From NCBI GenBank assembly GCA_024275165.1, contig JAJRZQ010000037.1, positions 140,961 through 204,960 on the forward strand: a stretch of 64,000 nt of DNA, in the 5' to 3' direction. Positions within the stretch are counted from its first letter, which is position 1. Each line of letters starts with the position of its first letter. The position numbers and the translations under genes were made by a program. This document shows positions 19,563 through 28,596 of the stretch, in pieces. This DNA is from a bacterium. GTDB taxonomy: Bacteria > SAR324 > XYD2-FULL-50-16. A model generated the notes under the pieces. That model made no database searches, was not told the DNA's origin, and saw only the letters and a list, made by a program, of their open reading frames with translations.

Positions 19563-20502
19563 AAATGCCAAAATTTATGTAGCTGGCCACCTCGGTCTAG
19601 TCGGTTCAGCGATTATAAGAAAACTTCAACAAGAAGGGTTCCACAATCTCTTGACCCGCACCCGGCAGGAGTTAGACCTAATACGCCAAGAAGCGGTTGA
19701 GCAGTTTTTTGCCCAAGAAAAACCGGAATATGTTATTCTTGCCGCTGCTAAGGTCGGTGGAATTCAAGCTAATGATTTCTATCGCGCCGATTTCATCTAC
19801 GAAAACCTGCAAATTCAAAATAATATCATTTACAACGCCTATAAGCAGGGCGTGGCTAAACTTCTCTTTTTAGGCAGTAGCTGCATCTACCCCAAACTAG
19901 CACCCCAACCCTTGAAAGAAGAATACCTTTTGACCGGCCTACTCGAACCAACCAATGAGGCCTATGCGGTAGCCAAGATTGCGGGCATTATCATGTGCCA
20001 AAGCTACAACCGACAATATGGAACTCAGTTTTTATCGATCATGCCGACCAACCTTTATGGCCCCTTCGACAACTTCGATCTGAATAATTCCCATGTACTG
20101 CCGGCCATGATCCGCAAATTTCATGAGGCAAAGGTCAGCAACAACGCTGCCGTCACCCTTTGGGGAAGCGGAAAACCCATGCGAGAGTTTCTCTATTCAG
20201 AAGACATGGCGGACGCTTCTCTGTTTGCCTTGCAGCAGATCCAGGTTGGCGACACTCCCAGTGATCTATATAATATTGGCTCTGGAAAGGATATCCCCAT
20301 CAAAGAGTTGGCCCTCCTCATTCAAAAAATTGTGGGTCATCAAGGAGACATCCACTGGGATTCAAGCAAGCCCGATGGAACCCCGAGAAAACTCATGGAT
20401 GTACAAAAAATGACCGACTTGGGCTGGAAAGCCAAAACAAGTTTACCAGAGGGAATAGAAAAAACCTATCAATGGTTTTTGGCTAATCTCCCTAAAAGCT
20501 AA
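19555..20502 (+). CDS. fcl: GDP-L-fucose synthase (GDP-4-keto-6-deoxymannose 3,5-epimerase-4-reductase)
   Basis: This 315-residue SDR enzyme finishes GDP-L-fucose synthesis from the Gmd product. It shows [11 protein letters not shown] at the N-terminus, [19 protein letters not shown] and the catalytic YAVAKIAGI, all characteristic of Fcl/WcaG. It is translationally coupled to gmd. Together the pair indicates fucose, or a related 6-deoxyhexose, in the surface glycan. Confidence 0.95.
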   Translation: MNKNAKIYVAGHLGLVGSAIIRKLQQEGFHNLLTRTRQELDLIRQEAVEQFFAQEKPEYVILAAAKVGGIQANDFYRADFIYENLQIQNNIIYNAYKQGVAKLLFLGSSCIYPKLAPQPLKEEYLLTGLLEPTNEAYAVAKIAGIIMCQSYNRQYGTQFLSIMPTNLYGPFDNFDLNNSHVLPAMIRKFHEAKVSNNAAVTLWGSGKPMREFLYSEDMADASLFALQQIQVGDTPSDLYNIGSGKDIPIKELALLIQKIVGHQGDIHWDSSKPDGTPRKLMDVQKMTDLGWKAKTSLPEGIEKTYQWFLANLPKS

Positions 20503-20631
20503 CCGCCTTCGCTTTAATTTCATTGGATTCACCCCTTTTTACCCCGACTGAAACCGGGATTTAAAGGCAAACCCCAAGGCCAAGCTTAAGAATCCTATTC
20601 ACAGCCTTCCCACTATTTCGCTTCCAAGCTT

Positions 20632-21393
20632 GTGAAAGTCAGTATCATCACCGTCTGTTACAACTCCATCCAAACGCTAAGGCAAACCATAGAATCGGTA
20701 CTGTCGCAAAACTATCCTGACATTGAGTACATCATAATCGATGGGGATTCAACCGATGGCACCGTAGAGCTGATTCAAAATTATGGTAAACGCATAGCCC
20801 AATTTGTCAGCGAAAAGGATCAGGGGATTTATGACGCTTTGAATAAGGGGATTTCAAGAGCAACCGGAGAAGTGGTGGGCATTCTACATGCCGATGACTT
20901 TTATGAGCATCGTGAGGTCATTACCCAAGTGGCCCAAGCGTTAAGCAATCAGCCCTCCGATAGTCTTTACGGCGACTTAGTGTATGTGAATGCCAAAAAC
21001 CCAGACCAGGTAATCCGTTTTTGGCGTTCTGGAGAGTATCGGCAAGGGGTGTTTCGCTGGGGTTGGATGCCGCCGCACCCAACCTTTTTTGTTAAAAAAT
21101 CCGTATATGATCGCTATGGAGCTTTCAACCTGAGACTGAAAAGCGCGGCGGATTATGAATTAATGCTACGATTACTCCATTGCAAACAGATCAGTACACA
21201 ATATTTACCTCAAGTCCTCGTGCGCATGCGTGTTGGAGGTATGAGCAATCGAAGCTTGAAAAATCGCCTCCACAGCAACCGCGAAGATCAATTAGCGTGG
21301 AAGTACAACAACCTGAAAGCACCCTTATTCCTGCGTTGGCTTAAACCTTTCAGAAAATTATCACAGTACCTTCTTCGTCCCTCAGACGACTAA
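20632..21393 (+). CDS. Family 2 glycosyltransferase (WcaE-like)
   Basis: This 253-residue GT-A enzyme starts at a GTG (20632). It has VSIITVCYNSIQTLRQTIESV, the IIDGDSTDGT nucleotide motif, the metal-binding HADD (ILHADDFYEH) and a helper segment MPPHPTFFVKKSVYDRYG that is common in WcaE-type and related GT2 enzymes. The tail is basic and may touch the membrane. Next to gmd and fcl it is a candidate fucosyltransferase, but the sugar specificity is only inferred from position. Confidence 0.83.
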   Translation: MKVSIITVCYNSIQTLRQTIESVLSQNYPDIEYIIIDGDSTDGTVELIQNYGKRIAQFVSEKDQGIYDALNKGISRATGEVVGILHADDFYEHREVITQVAQALSNQPSDSLYGDLVYVNAKNPDQVIRFWRSGEYRQGVFRWGWMPPHPTFFVKKSVYDRYGAFNLRLKSAADYELMLRLLHCKQISTQYLPQVLVRMRVGGMSNRSLKNRLHSNREDQLAWKYNNLKAPLFLRWLKPFRKLSQYLLRPSDD

Positions 21394-21464
21394 GCTTGTT
21401 CATTTTCCTGGCAACCGCTATACTTGCTCAAACTAAAGTTTGACCTCCTCAACTCTCAGCCAAC

Positions 21465-22904
21465 ATGTATTCTAATACTTCGCTATTTACCGCTGCTCTT
21501 GTCTCATTTGCGCTATCCGCTTCTCTGTGTCCGATCGCCATATACTTGTTTCGGAGTCATTTTTTGCAGCGATCGGTATTAAGCAAGTATCGACAAATCC
21601 ATAATGACCCCATTCCTCGAATCGGAGGGGTGGCGATATTTTTAGGTTTTTGGTTCACCATCGCTCTGCTGATCGTTCTCAACACAGGGCTTGTCGTAAC
21701 CTATATTCACCAGTCCTTGCGAACCCAGATGCTTTTGCTTCTGGCCTTGTTGAGTACTGCCGTGTTTTTATTGGGACTAATTGATGATTTTGTGGTAATC
21801 CGAGCGCGTTATAAACTCTTGATTCAGGTGCTGATTGCCTTTGTTACCTCCATCACGATTTTACCCCCTCCCGTGGTACTACTCCCTTTTTTTGGTATGA
21901 TTGATTTTGGCATGGCTGGTTTTGCCCTTTATACTCTTTGGATTGTGGGGGCGATGAACGCGATGAACCTGATTGATGGATTAGATGGACTCGCAAGCGG
22001 AATCAGCGCCATTGCCTTGGTCGGCTTAGGGGTGACCGCATGGATGACGCAAGATCTAACTTCATTGCTGCTCGAAGTCACCTTGATAGCCTCCATCTTC
22101 GGTTTTTTGCTCTTTAACTGGCACCCGGCAAAACTCTTCATGGGTGATTCAGGAAGCTTATTTTTAGGCTATATGCTTGGAGTCATCCCCCTTTTTCAAG
22201 TCTACAATCAACACAATTACTTAGGCATTTCACCCATCATTTTATTGGGAGTACCCATTGTAGATACCATTTTTTCCATTTTGCGCAGGTACTTAAGAGG
22301 TATCCCCGCTTTTTCAGCAGACCGCAATCACATCCACCACAAGTTATTGAGAAAAGGGCTCAGTCATGTGCAGACTGTATTATTTCTCTACTTGACCTCT
22401 CTGGCGTTTTTAGGCGTCTTTGTTTTGGAAAATCAACATTGGGTTGACCAGCGGCTCGCGCTCTTAGCTTTTCTTGTCCTCGCTTTATTGCTGGTATTGA
22501 TCGCCGGTTATGAAGAAATGACTCAACCATTTGAGGTCTACCGCAACCGAAAAAGCTTACGAAAAGATCGAACCTTTTTGCAAAGTCTTTCGGAAAATCT
22601 AGAATATTTTTACTATCGCTGCGAGAGCGTTGATGAGCTATTTTTTATTTTAGCAATTTGGGCTGAGATCAACCCAGCTATAGAGGTAACTCTGAGCTTT
22701 CCAGGGGGCAGTAGACACAAAAATTTTGCCCCCCCCGAACAGAAGCAGCGCATCATCGAATTTCAAGAAAATGAAATGACCTTAAAGCTAATTTTTAGTG
22801 AGGATTTTTTTGAAATGGACTCGGATGTAAAACACGAAAACATCCATCATATTATCAGTCAAACTTTTTCCACCCTGGAAAGAATTCTCCAAAAAGAAAC
22901 TTAA
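21465..22904 (+). CDS. Undecaprenyl-phosphate sugar-1-phosphate transferase, WecA/MraY family, with C-terminal extension
   Basis: This 479-residue integral membrane enzyme would start glycan assembly by moving a sugar-1-phosphate to undecaprenyl phosphate. The family motifs are present in order: LGLIDDFVVIRARYK (Asp-Asp), NAMNLIDGLDGLASG, FMGDSGSLFLGY and the catalytic loop ADRNHIHHKLL. About 10 membrane segments occupy residues 1-345. A soluble tail of about 125 residues follows, which ordinary WecA lacks; I do not recognise it. The gene ends right against a degenerate IS end (22903-22922), so the last codons abut the decayed zone. Confidence 0.88.
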   Translation: MYSNTSLFTAALVSFALSASLCPIAIYLFRSHFLQRSVLSKYRQIHNDPIPRIGGVAIFLGFWFTIALLIVLNTGLVVTYIHQSLRTQMLLLLALLSTAVFLLGLIDDFVVIRARYKLLIQVLIAFVTSITILPPPVVLLPFFGMIDFGMAGFALYTLWIVGAMNAMNLIDGLDGLASGISAIALVGLGVTAWMTQDLTSLLLEVTLIASIFGFLLFNWHPAKLFMGDSGSLFLGYMLGVIPLFQVYNQHNYLGISPIILLGVPIVDTIFSILRRYLRGIPAFSADRNHIHHKLLRKGLSHVQTVLFLYLTSLAFLGVFVLENQHWVDQRLALLAFLVLALLLVLIAGYEEMTQPFEVYRNRKSLRKDRTFLQSLSENLEYFYYRCESVDELFFILAIWAEINPAIEVTLSFPGGSRHKNFAPPEQKQRIIEFQENEMTLKLIFSEDFFEMDSDVKHENIHHIISQTFSTLERILQKET

Positions 22905-22922
22905 GGAGCCTCTGAAAAACTC
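22903..22922 (+). repeat. Degenerate IS left-end inverted repeat
   Basis: The 20 bases match the IS end at 26021-26040 at 17 of 20 positions, in the same orientation. The following bases (CAGGGATGG) are nearly the same as those after the partial end at 27281 (CAGGGAGGG). No transposase adjoins this copy. Confidence 0.55.
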
Positions 22923-23052
22923 CAGGGATGGCGTTTTACGGTAATGATCCCATACAAAAAGGCAACCTAACCAGATCGATAGAGTACGCCCCTGACAAAC
23001 TCAGAATCTGCGTCAAACCACCTAGGGACTGAGGATTAATTGGCCTGTCAGG

Positions 23053-25321
23053 CTACAGATTATCACAATTTGCTTTATACCAAGTCCCTATTCGACCGAT
23101 CTTTTTCCCATGATAATGTTGGGTCAATTGTTTGAGAAGGGAAGGATGATTCTTCCATACCATGGGCCATCGATCAACCACTACAATGTTTTTAACTTTA
23201 CATTCAGCAAACATTTGCTCCTGAATCGCGATCTGGTTCAGGAACAGGGTTTCACTACTAGAGGGGAAATCCCACACACTCGGAATAGGGATTCCCTGAG
23301 AAAAATAAAAGACTCCGCTATGCCGAGAAAGGACTAAGACATCTTCTTTTCCACTTTCAAGATATTCCTTTTGTAATTGGGTAAAATATTGGCTGATTTC
23401 TATATCCGAGATCGTCTTTTCGCCATTGAAATATTTATAGGCCAAACGAATAATTAGAGTATGGTCCGATCAAAGTTTAGAGTAGGATAATACGCCAAAA
23501 GCAACGACCAGCAGAAGAAGTGCCTTTTGCCCGTAGGTTGGTAGTGGGTTCACCCTGCAAAGAAGATCACTGATCAATAAAAGGGCAAGTAAAATTGCGG
23601 GATACCAGGGACTAATTAAGACCATATCATGACTTCTTCCGACATAATAAGAAAAAAGCCCTGAACCTAAAATAGCAATATAAAAAATAATATGAGTTTT
23701 TTCGGTCGCTCGCTGCTGAATCAAACGCAAACTAACCAAAGCAAAAGTGAGTAAATAGATGAAAACGACGAGTACCCAACTGCCGACTAAGGGTGCCGGT
23801 AACATATAAAAACCGGATAGGGCAAAAACTCGTTGAAACTCCATGGTTAAGGCAAGGTCTGGTGCTTGCCCATAGAACCAAAAATAAGATGCCACCAACA
23901 ATAAGGCACAGACTAGGGCCGTCCCCAAAGTTCCAGCCCACGCCCTAGCTAATCCAATCCAATTGAATCGGCCAATGATCAGGTACTGGTAAGCCAGAAA
24001 TATAAGCCACGAGGCAAAGCAAACCAAGCCGGTATCAAAATTCCAAAAAATGCTCACCGAAGAAATCACACCAAGGGCATAAAACCGCCATGGGCTAGGG
24101 GCAGATATATATTTCCACACCATATAAATCATCAAGGCTGCAAATACAGTCCGAATCGGCATATATTGATAATATGGATCAAAATTTGAATCGGTGAAAA
24201 CCCGAGCAAATATCTTTCCGATAAGGCTTAAATAGATCCCTGAAATCACAAGGCTAATTTTGTTGTTTTTTATATAGTCGTGTAAAAACAACACAATAAA
24301 ACCTATACTTGCCGCCGTCAGAGCCGTCATTACGGCCATATATCCCTTAACGCTCTGAATCAATGAGGAAAAAAACAGCCAAATCAGATAATTATACCCT
24401 CCGTACTGAGACACTAAATTCCCCATGAACAACCCTTTATGATTGGCAAGTTGCACATAGCTAAAGAAAACCGGATCGAAATGGTAAACAGAAGGGAGGT
24501 AGTTAATCGTAAAATAATCCCCAAGAGATAAAAGCAGCACCGAAACGATCACCAAGCTTTGGCAAGGCTATTGAAAATTCTCTTTGACTCTTCATTAAGT
24601 AGGTAAAAAAAGCCGCGATCGCAACGATGTCGGCCAAATTCAGCCTCATTAAAAACAATTCAAAATGAGAGAACTTGGGAAACTCGATAAAATAGGCCGC
24701 AAAAAGGACTAAGCCCAATGAAGCGGTAAGCGACCTTTGCAAGGATATTTTAGACCAAATCTTTAACCTTTGATTCAAAACATAAACCGCGATCAACGAA
24801 ACAAAGGGTAAAAAAGCCAACCCGAGCAGGTAAACATAACGATCAACTCGATCATCATAAACAAGAGTAAAAGCAATGAGCTTTTTCACCTGCTCTTGCA
24901 TTTCTAGCCTTGCGGGTAGGGGGAAGACCCCATAGATCAAGGCAAACAAGACCAGCAGGGAAAAACCTGCCGAGTAAAAAACCGTCAAGCGGTTGCTAAG
25001 CGCCGCGGACGAAAGTAAGGGGTTTTGGCGAGCAAGGCGTGGGATGAAATTAGGTGCCAGCAGAGCTAAAAACAGACCCGATAGAATCAACATGTAAATG
25101 ACTTTGGGCTGCAAAAGCCAGATCAGCATCATGCTGACTTCGTTAAATTTATACATCAAAGCATAGCCAACCGTCATCAAGAGGCCTAAAAGAAACATCA
25201 AGTTTCTAGTTTGGCGGTTCGCAGCCACCTCGCCCCATTTATCTGCAAGCTGCTGAATTAAATTTTGAATCTCTGCTTTTAACATTGAAGTTTTTTTAAG
25301 ATGAAGATCAATCACAGGCAA
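23053..25321 (-). pseudogene. Broken large membrane protein gene, GT-C-like glycosyltransferase remnant
   Basis: Three open frames on the minus strand read as one gene of about 750 codons, the size of its intact neighbours. The 5' part (25321-24503) has about six membrane segments. A one-base shift in the region 24540-24560 moves the frame, after which SLGDYFTINYLPSVYHFDP and NLVSQYGGYNYLIW continue a GT-C-like protein with more membrane segments. An in-frame TGA (23470-23472) then interrupts it. The same frame goes on with SDHTLIIRLAYKYFNG and a soluble tail ending at 23053. Two independent lesions, the opposite orientation to its surroundings and the flanking IS ends all argue for a decayed gene. 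Confidence 0.75.
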
Positions 25322-26020
25322 TTTGGCTAGATCTCCAAAATATCCCCGTGATAAAAAATCAAAAACCGGGCCTAGACATCATCGCTTCGAGACGATTTTT
25401 GCTCAGAACCCTTAATCATACAGAGGCTCCTATACGAGGTACGACGCCTGGCAAGGTTGTCTAACCAAATCAATCGCAAAGCGCATTGCTTTGGTTCAGA
25501 ATGGGGCACGCACTGGCCCTACAATAGGATTAACTCGATGGTTGTCTAGGCACTCACCTGCCGCATTAAAAAACAGCAGGAATGGAACTTTTCAGCGACT
25601 CCCCAATGCTAACACCTTAAAGCTTTTAAAAAAACAGAACCTATAAAAATTGCTTCTTCCCTTCATTGAAGCTTCAAATTCTGCTAGGGACCGAGCACCT
25701 CAGGGTTTTCAAAACAATTCGAAGATAAGCTAATCCCTCTTAAAAGGCAACGCTACTATCTCGCTCGGCAGCCCCCTTTGCTTCAAAATCCTGTTTATGG
25801 TGTCGCTCTACAATTGTTGCGTCCCTGTTACTCTGAAATTAAGTTCCCCAGATCGGGCTGCAAGAAGCCTATTTTTTTGCAAGCCTTTCTGGCAGGTTAT
25901 GGCAATTGGCTTGGTACCAAACCCCAGGGCTATGGAGGCGTTTCATCTTATCGCTCAAAGAATGAATACATTTCCCCTTGTAACTAGGTTTGATTTATTT
26001 TAAGCTAGGTGAGGTTCCTA
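25322..26020. other. Decayed intergenic zone between IS ends
   Basis: This stretch of about 700 bases has no intact gene. It contains a partial IS end (25421-25430, the inverse of GGAGCCTCTG), a right-hand IS end at 25584-25603, and a 417-base segment up to the next left end at 26021. Two overlapping short open frames at about 25780-26003 are not recognisable and may be remnants. Confidence 0.45.
25584..25603 (-). repeat. Degenerate IS right-end inverted repeat
   Basis: The reverse complement of this 20-base sequence matches the left end at 26021-26040 at 17 of 20 positions. It points leftwards, so it should close an element lying at lower coordinates. The nearest left-end-like sequence on that side is 22903-22922. 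Confidence 0.5.
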
Positions 26021-26107
26021 AGGAGGCTCTGAAAAGTTCCCCAACTATCTAGAATCTACAGGTTAAATAATAAGCTGAGTCCAACTTAACCCTAGGTGAG
26101 GAATGCC

Positions 26108-26559
26108 ATGAGTCAGCTCAGTTTCATTTCCCTTGCCCACGCAAAAAAAGAACTTAAACCAGAGAAGTTTCTCAAACAAATGGATCAAGTCGTTCCCTGG
26201 CAAAGGCTATGCGAGCTGATTTATCCCTTTTATTCAGAAAAGAAGCGGGGCCCTAAGAAGGTGCCTTTGGAGAGAAGGATACGGATTCTTTGTTTACAGC
26301 AGTGGTATGGGTTTTCCGATCCAGCCATGGAAGAAAAGATATATGATCGCATGACCTTTCAAACCTTTCTAGGTTTGGATTTACTAAAAGATTCGGTTCC
26401 CGACGAAACAACGATTCTCAACTTTCGCCATTTCCTTGACGCTGCCCGCGCGGGGCAATTAAACGAACCGCAGGCTCACAGAATCAAGAGTTATGAAGTC
26501 GCTATCTGAGTTCAACAAGAGCCAGGGTTGAGCATCCCTTTCAGGTGTTAAAGCGCCAA
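26108..26559 (+). pseudogene. IS5-family transposase, internally deleted
   Basis: The start is the ATG at 26108 with GAGGA upstream. Residues MSQLSFISLAHAKKEL, then RIRILCLQQWYGFSDPAMEE and VPDETTILNFRHFLD, are the N-terminal DUF772-type domain of IS5-group transposases. After NFRHFLD the catalytic core is missing and the frame ends at 26509. In another frame, 26509-26559 encodes SSTRARVEHPFQVLKRQ, the characteristic C-terminal segment of the same family. About 150 residues with most of the DDE catalytic region have been deleted, so the protein is not functional. Confidence 0.82.
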
Positions 26560-26679
26560 GGGGATATCGAAAGCTAAGATATCGAGGGTTATTAACTCAG
26601 CGTGTCTATAAGTTCCTGATTTTAAAAACCACTGGGGTCTGGGGCTTTTCAGCCCCAGCCTGCGGAGCATATATAAATA

Positions 26680-26723
26680 GCGGGGCGCTTACGCCCAGCG
26701 AGCGCTCGCGCGAGCCGCCCCGC
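26680..26723. repeat. GC-rich hairpin with internal palindrome
   Basis: The arms GCGGGGCG (26680-26687) and CGCCCCGC (26716-26723) are perfectly complementary, and the loop contains a 12-base perfect palindrome (26698-26709). The base composition is strikingly richer in G and C than the surrounding decayed zone. It resembles a REP-type or mobile-element hairpin, but only one copy was noticed in this window. Confidence 0.5.
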
Positions 26724-27280
26724 CGGCTTTGGGCAGAGCGTCATCAAGGCGATCCGCCTTCAAGCGAACTCCGCGAAAGCAAAGGAAGCAGTCTGTAGGC
26801 TGAGCCTAGGTCGGTCCAGTTCTCGGAAGAACAATATAGGCGCCGGATTAATAGAAAAGAATTTAGAGAGCTATATCTGCTCTTTAGCCTCCATAACCTT
26901 TTCAAGGTAAGGAAAACGCCCAGAAAAAGGGCTAGAATGGGGTGCAAATTCCTTGCGGAAAAGGTGAATTTCTGCGAGAATTTGCCAATTTTATCATATT
27001 CAAATAGAAATCAGTCTATTTGAGGTATTTTTCAGACCTTCCTTGAGCTCTCCATCAAACTGAAGTAACCTCAATACAAAGTGAAGGCTGAAAAATGGAG
27101 GCGAAAGAGGGAAAGCTAGGCAAAAAGACATGTACCCGCAATATTGTATTAAATTTTGAGTACTTGAGGAACCCTGAAAAATGAAAAGGTTTCAGGCAAG
27201 GCATGAATGCCTTGACAAATAAAAATGTGTACCATGTTGGTTTTGCGTTGAATTTTAGGATTCTATTCCCAGCGGGCAAG

Positions 27281-27317
27281 ACTGAAAAACTCCAGGGAGG
27301 GAGTTTTTCCGAGGTTC
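27281..27317. repeat. Abutting IS ends forming a hairpin
   Basis: A partial left end (ACTGAAAAACTCC, 27281-27293) is followed after a few bases by a right end (GGAGTTTTTCCGAGGTTCC). Together they make a perfect 10-base inverted repeat, GAAAAACTCC/GGAGTTTTTC. This is what remains when two copies of one element type end next to each other, or when an element collapses to its ends. Confidence 0.5.
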
Positions 27318-27409
27318 CTTGATGGGACTGATTCCATCTGGGCGATTTTTCAAAACAATCGGCACCGATGAAATAAAACGAAGTTTTTAAGATCCACCGA
27401 AACCTTTGC

Positions 27410-28552
27410 ATGAACAAAACTAAGTTTGGAGAGAATAAAAAATATCTGCTATTTTTTTCAATTTTCCTACTTCTTCTTGCCTTGGTCATTTATCGAATCT
27501 CTGCAATTCATGAGGCGATACAAAATGGGCAGGGTCTTGCCCCCAACCTGGGAAATTGCAATCGAACTCTGCAACCCCATGAACTGCATTCTAAGACCTA
27601 CCCCTTCACCGCTTTATTAGAGCAAATCAATCCAGCTGAACAAATTAAAGAGGTAATTTTTCCCCGCGAAATGATGCTCCATGCCTGCGACTTACAGGCT
27701 TTACATAAACCCTTTTCTATCCGCCCTATTAGCGAGCTAGCAGGATGTTTGCCCGACCAGAGAGGAGCCCTCACAGGGCCTGTAGGCCTTGTTTTACCAA
27801 GAGATCCATATCTTTTTCCCTTTGGAAATCCCAAGCGCATCGCCCATTTCGCTGAAAGTCATGCATCCAAGACCAACCCAAAGTTTCATCTTCCTCCTAT
27901 TCAAAGCGACATTAGCGATAAATGGGGGCTGGACAAAGGGTTGCAAACATTTGTGGTCGCCGGTGTATCGGGGGCTCCCTCATGTTTTCAAGAGGGTGTG
28001 GTGTCCTTTTCTGATTATCAACTCAGTAAAAGCTTCCAGCGCGGTGAAGATGGGGTTCTTAGAATGAATTCCAATGGGGAAGTTGCCTTGTCCTATCATT
28101 TCAAACAAGGGCGGTATCGCTTGGAAATTGAAAGTTTCGGCACTATTGCAGAGAACGAATACGCCAAATTTGCAGTCCACATTGTCAACTCCAATACAGC
28201 AAGGCAAATTTACGGGAATGTGTTTATTTCACCCAAAGTCTTTGGCGTGGATAGCTTGCATTTTGACGCCTCAACCGAAGGGGATTACCGGATAACCGTC
28301 TCATTTATCAATGACCTCACAAGTAACGGGCAGGATCGAAATTTCAAGCTTAAAAAGATTTCGTTATTTTCCCTCTCGAACCCGCGCCAAGATCCTAACC
28401 TATTCGTTGATTGGTTGGAGCAAATTCCACAATATAAATGGGATGCTTTGCTGATCTTTGCTTTTTTAGTTGTTCAAGATCTTTTGCTTTCTCCCTTTAT
28501 TCAATTCATGTTCGAAAAAAAATCCTTTCAAAGATTGAAGGATTTCTCTTAA
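27410..28552 (+). CDS. Membrane-anchored protein made of the shared C-terminal module (paralog D, stand-alone form)
   Basis: This 380-residue protein has one N-terminal membrane segment (about residues 11-30), a soluble middle and a hydrophobic C-terminal segment (about 346-366). It lacks the GT-C core. The middle matches the C-terminal extension of the proteins at 10649, 13434 and 15895: EVIFPREMML, LHKPFSIRPISELAGCLPDQ, a second Cys in PSCFQEG, then the beta-rich part with NTARQIYG and GQDRNF. The soluble part is presumably periplasmic. Its function is unknown; it may be an accessory subunit for the GT87-like protein 45 bases downstream, giving in two proteins what paralogs A-C hold in one. 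Confidence 0.75.
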   Translation: MNKTKFGENKKYLLFFSIFLLLLALVIYRISAIHEAIQNGQGLAPNLGNCNRTLQPHELHSKTYPFTALLEQINPAEQIKEVIFPREMMLHACDLQALHKPFSIRPISELAGCLPDQRGALTGPVGLVLPRDPYLFPFGNPKRIAHFAESHASKTNPKFHLPPIQSDISDKWGLDKGLQTFVVAGVSGAPSCFQEGVVSFSDYQLSKSFQRGEDGVLRMNSNGEVALSYHFKQGRYRLEIESFGTIAENEYAKFAVHIVNSNTARQIYGNVFISPKVFGVDSLHFDASTEGDYRITVSFINDLTSNGQDRNFKLKKISLFSLSNPRQDPNLFVDWLEQIPQYKWDALLIFAFLVVQDLLLSPFIQFMFEKKSFQRLKDFS

Positions 28553-28596
28553 AACAGCTTTGATTTGTTTGTTGACACTTCTTCCAAAGTTTCAAA

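Larger units (their letters stand above)
26021..27317 (+). mobile_element. IS5-type insertion sequence remnant
   Basis: A left inverted repeat (26021-26040) and a right-hand repeat (about 27298-27317, 16 of 19 positions matching the consensus GGAGCCTCTGAAAAACTCC form) bracket about 1.3 kb. A degenerate right-end-like sequence also occurs at 27023-27041, so the true right boundary is uncertain and more than one insertion may be involved. The transposase inside has lost its middle, so the element cannot move by itself. The size with the deletion is too large for a simple single element, which suggests extra DNA was inserted after 26560. Confidence 0.55.
26560..27409. other. Non-coding region with GC-rich palindromes and IS ends
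   Basis: About 850 bases carry no recognisable gene. A perfect 8-base hairpin (CTGGGGCT/AGCCCCAG, 26639-26658) is followed by a GC-rich block with arms GCGGGGCG and CGCCCCGC (26680-26723) enclosing the palindrome GCGAGCGCTCGC. Further right are degenerate IS ends at 27023-27041 and 27281-27317. An open frame on the minus strand (27055-27489) looks like chance. Confidence 0.5.

Noticed and set aside
23470-23472. TGA as a recoded codon (selenocysteine or altered code)
   Set aside because: A second lesion (frameshift) exists in the same gene, TGA is used as an ordinary stop in neighbours such as gmhA's convergent partners and the ATGA joins, and no stem-loop was evident; decay is simpler.
25778-26003. 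Two overlapping short plus-strand frames
   Set aside because: Neither shows a recognisable family; kept only as possible remnants in the region entry.
27055-27489. 144-codon minus-strand open frame
   Set aside because: Overlaps the start of the real gene at 27410 and IS ends; residue pattern looks non-coding.
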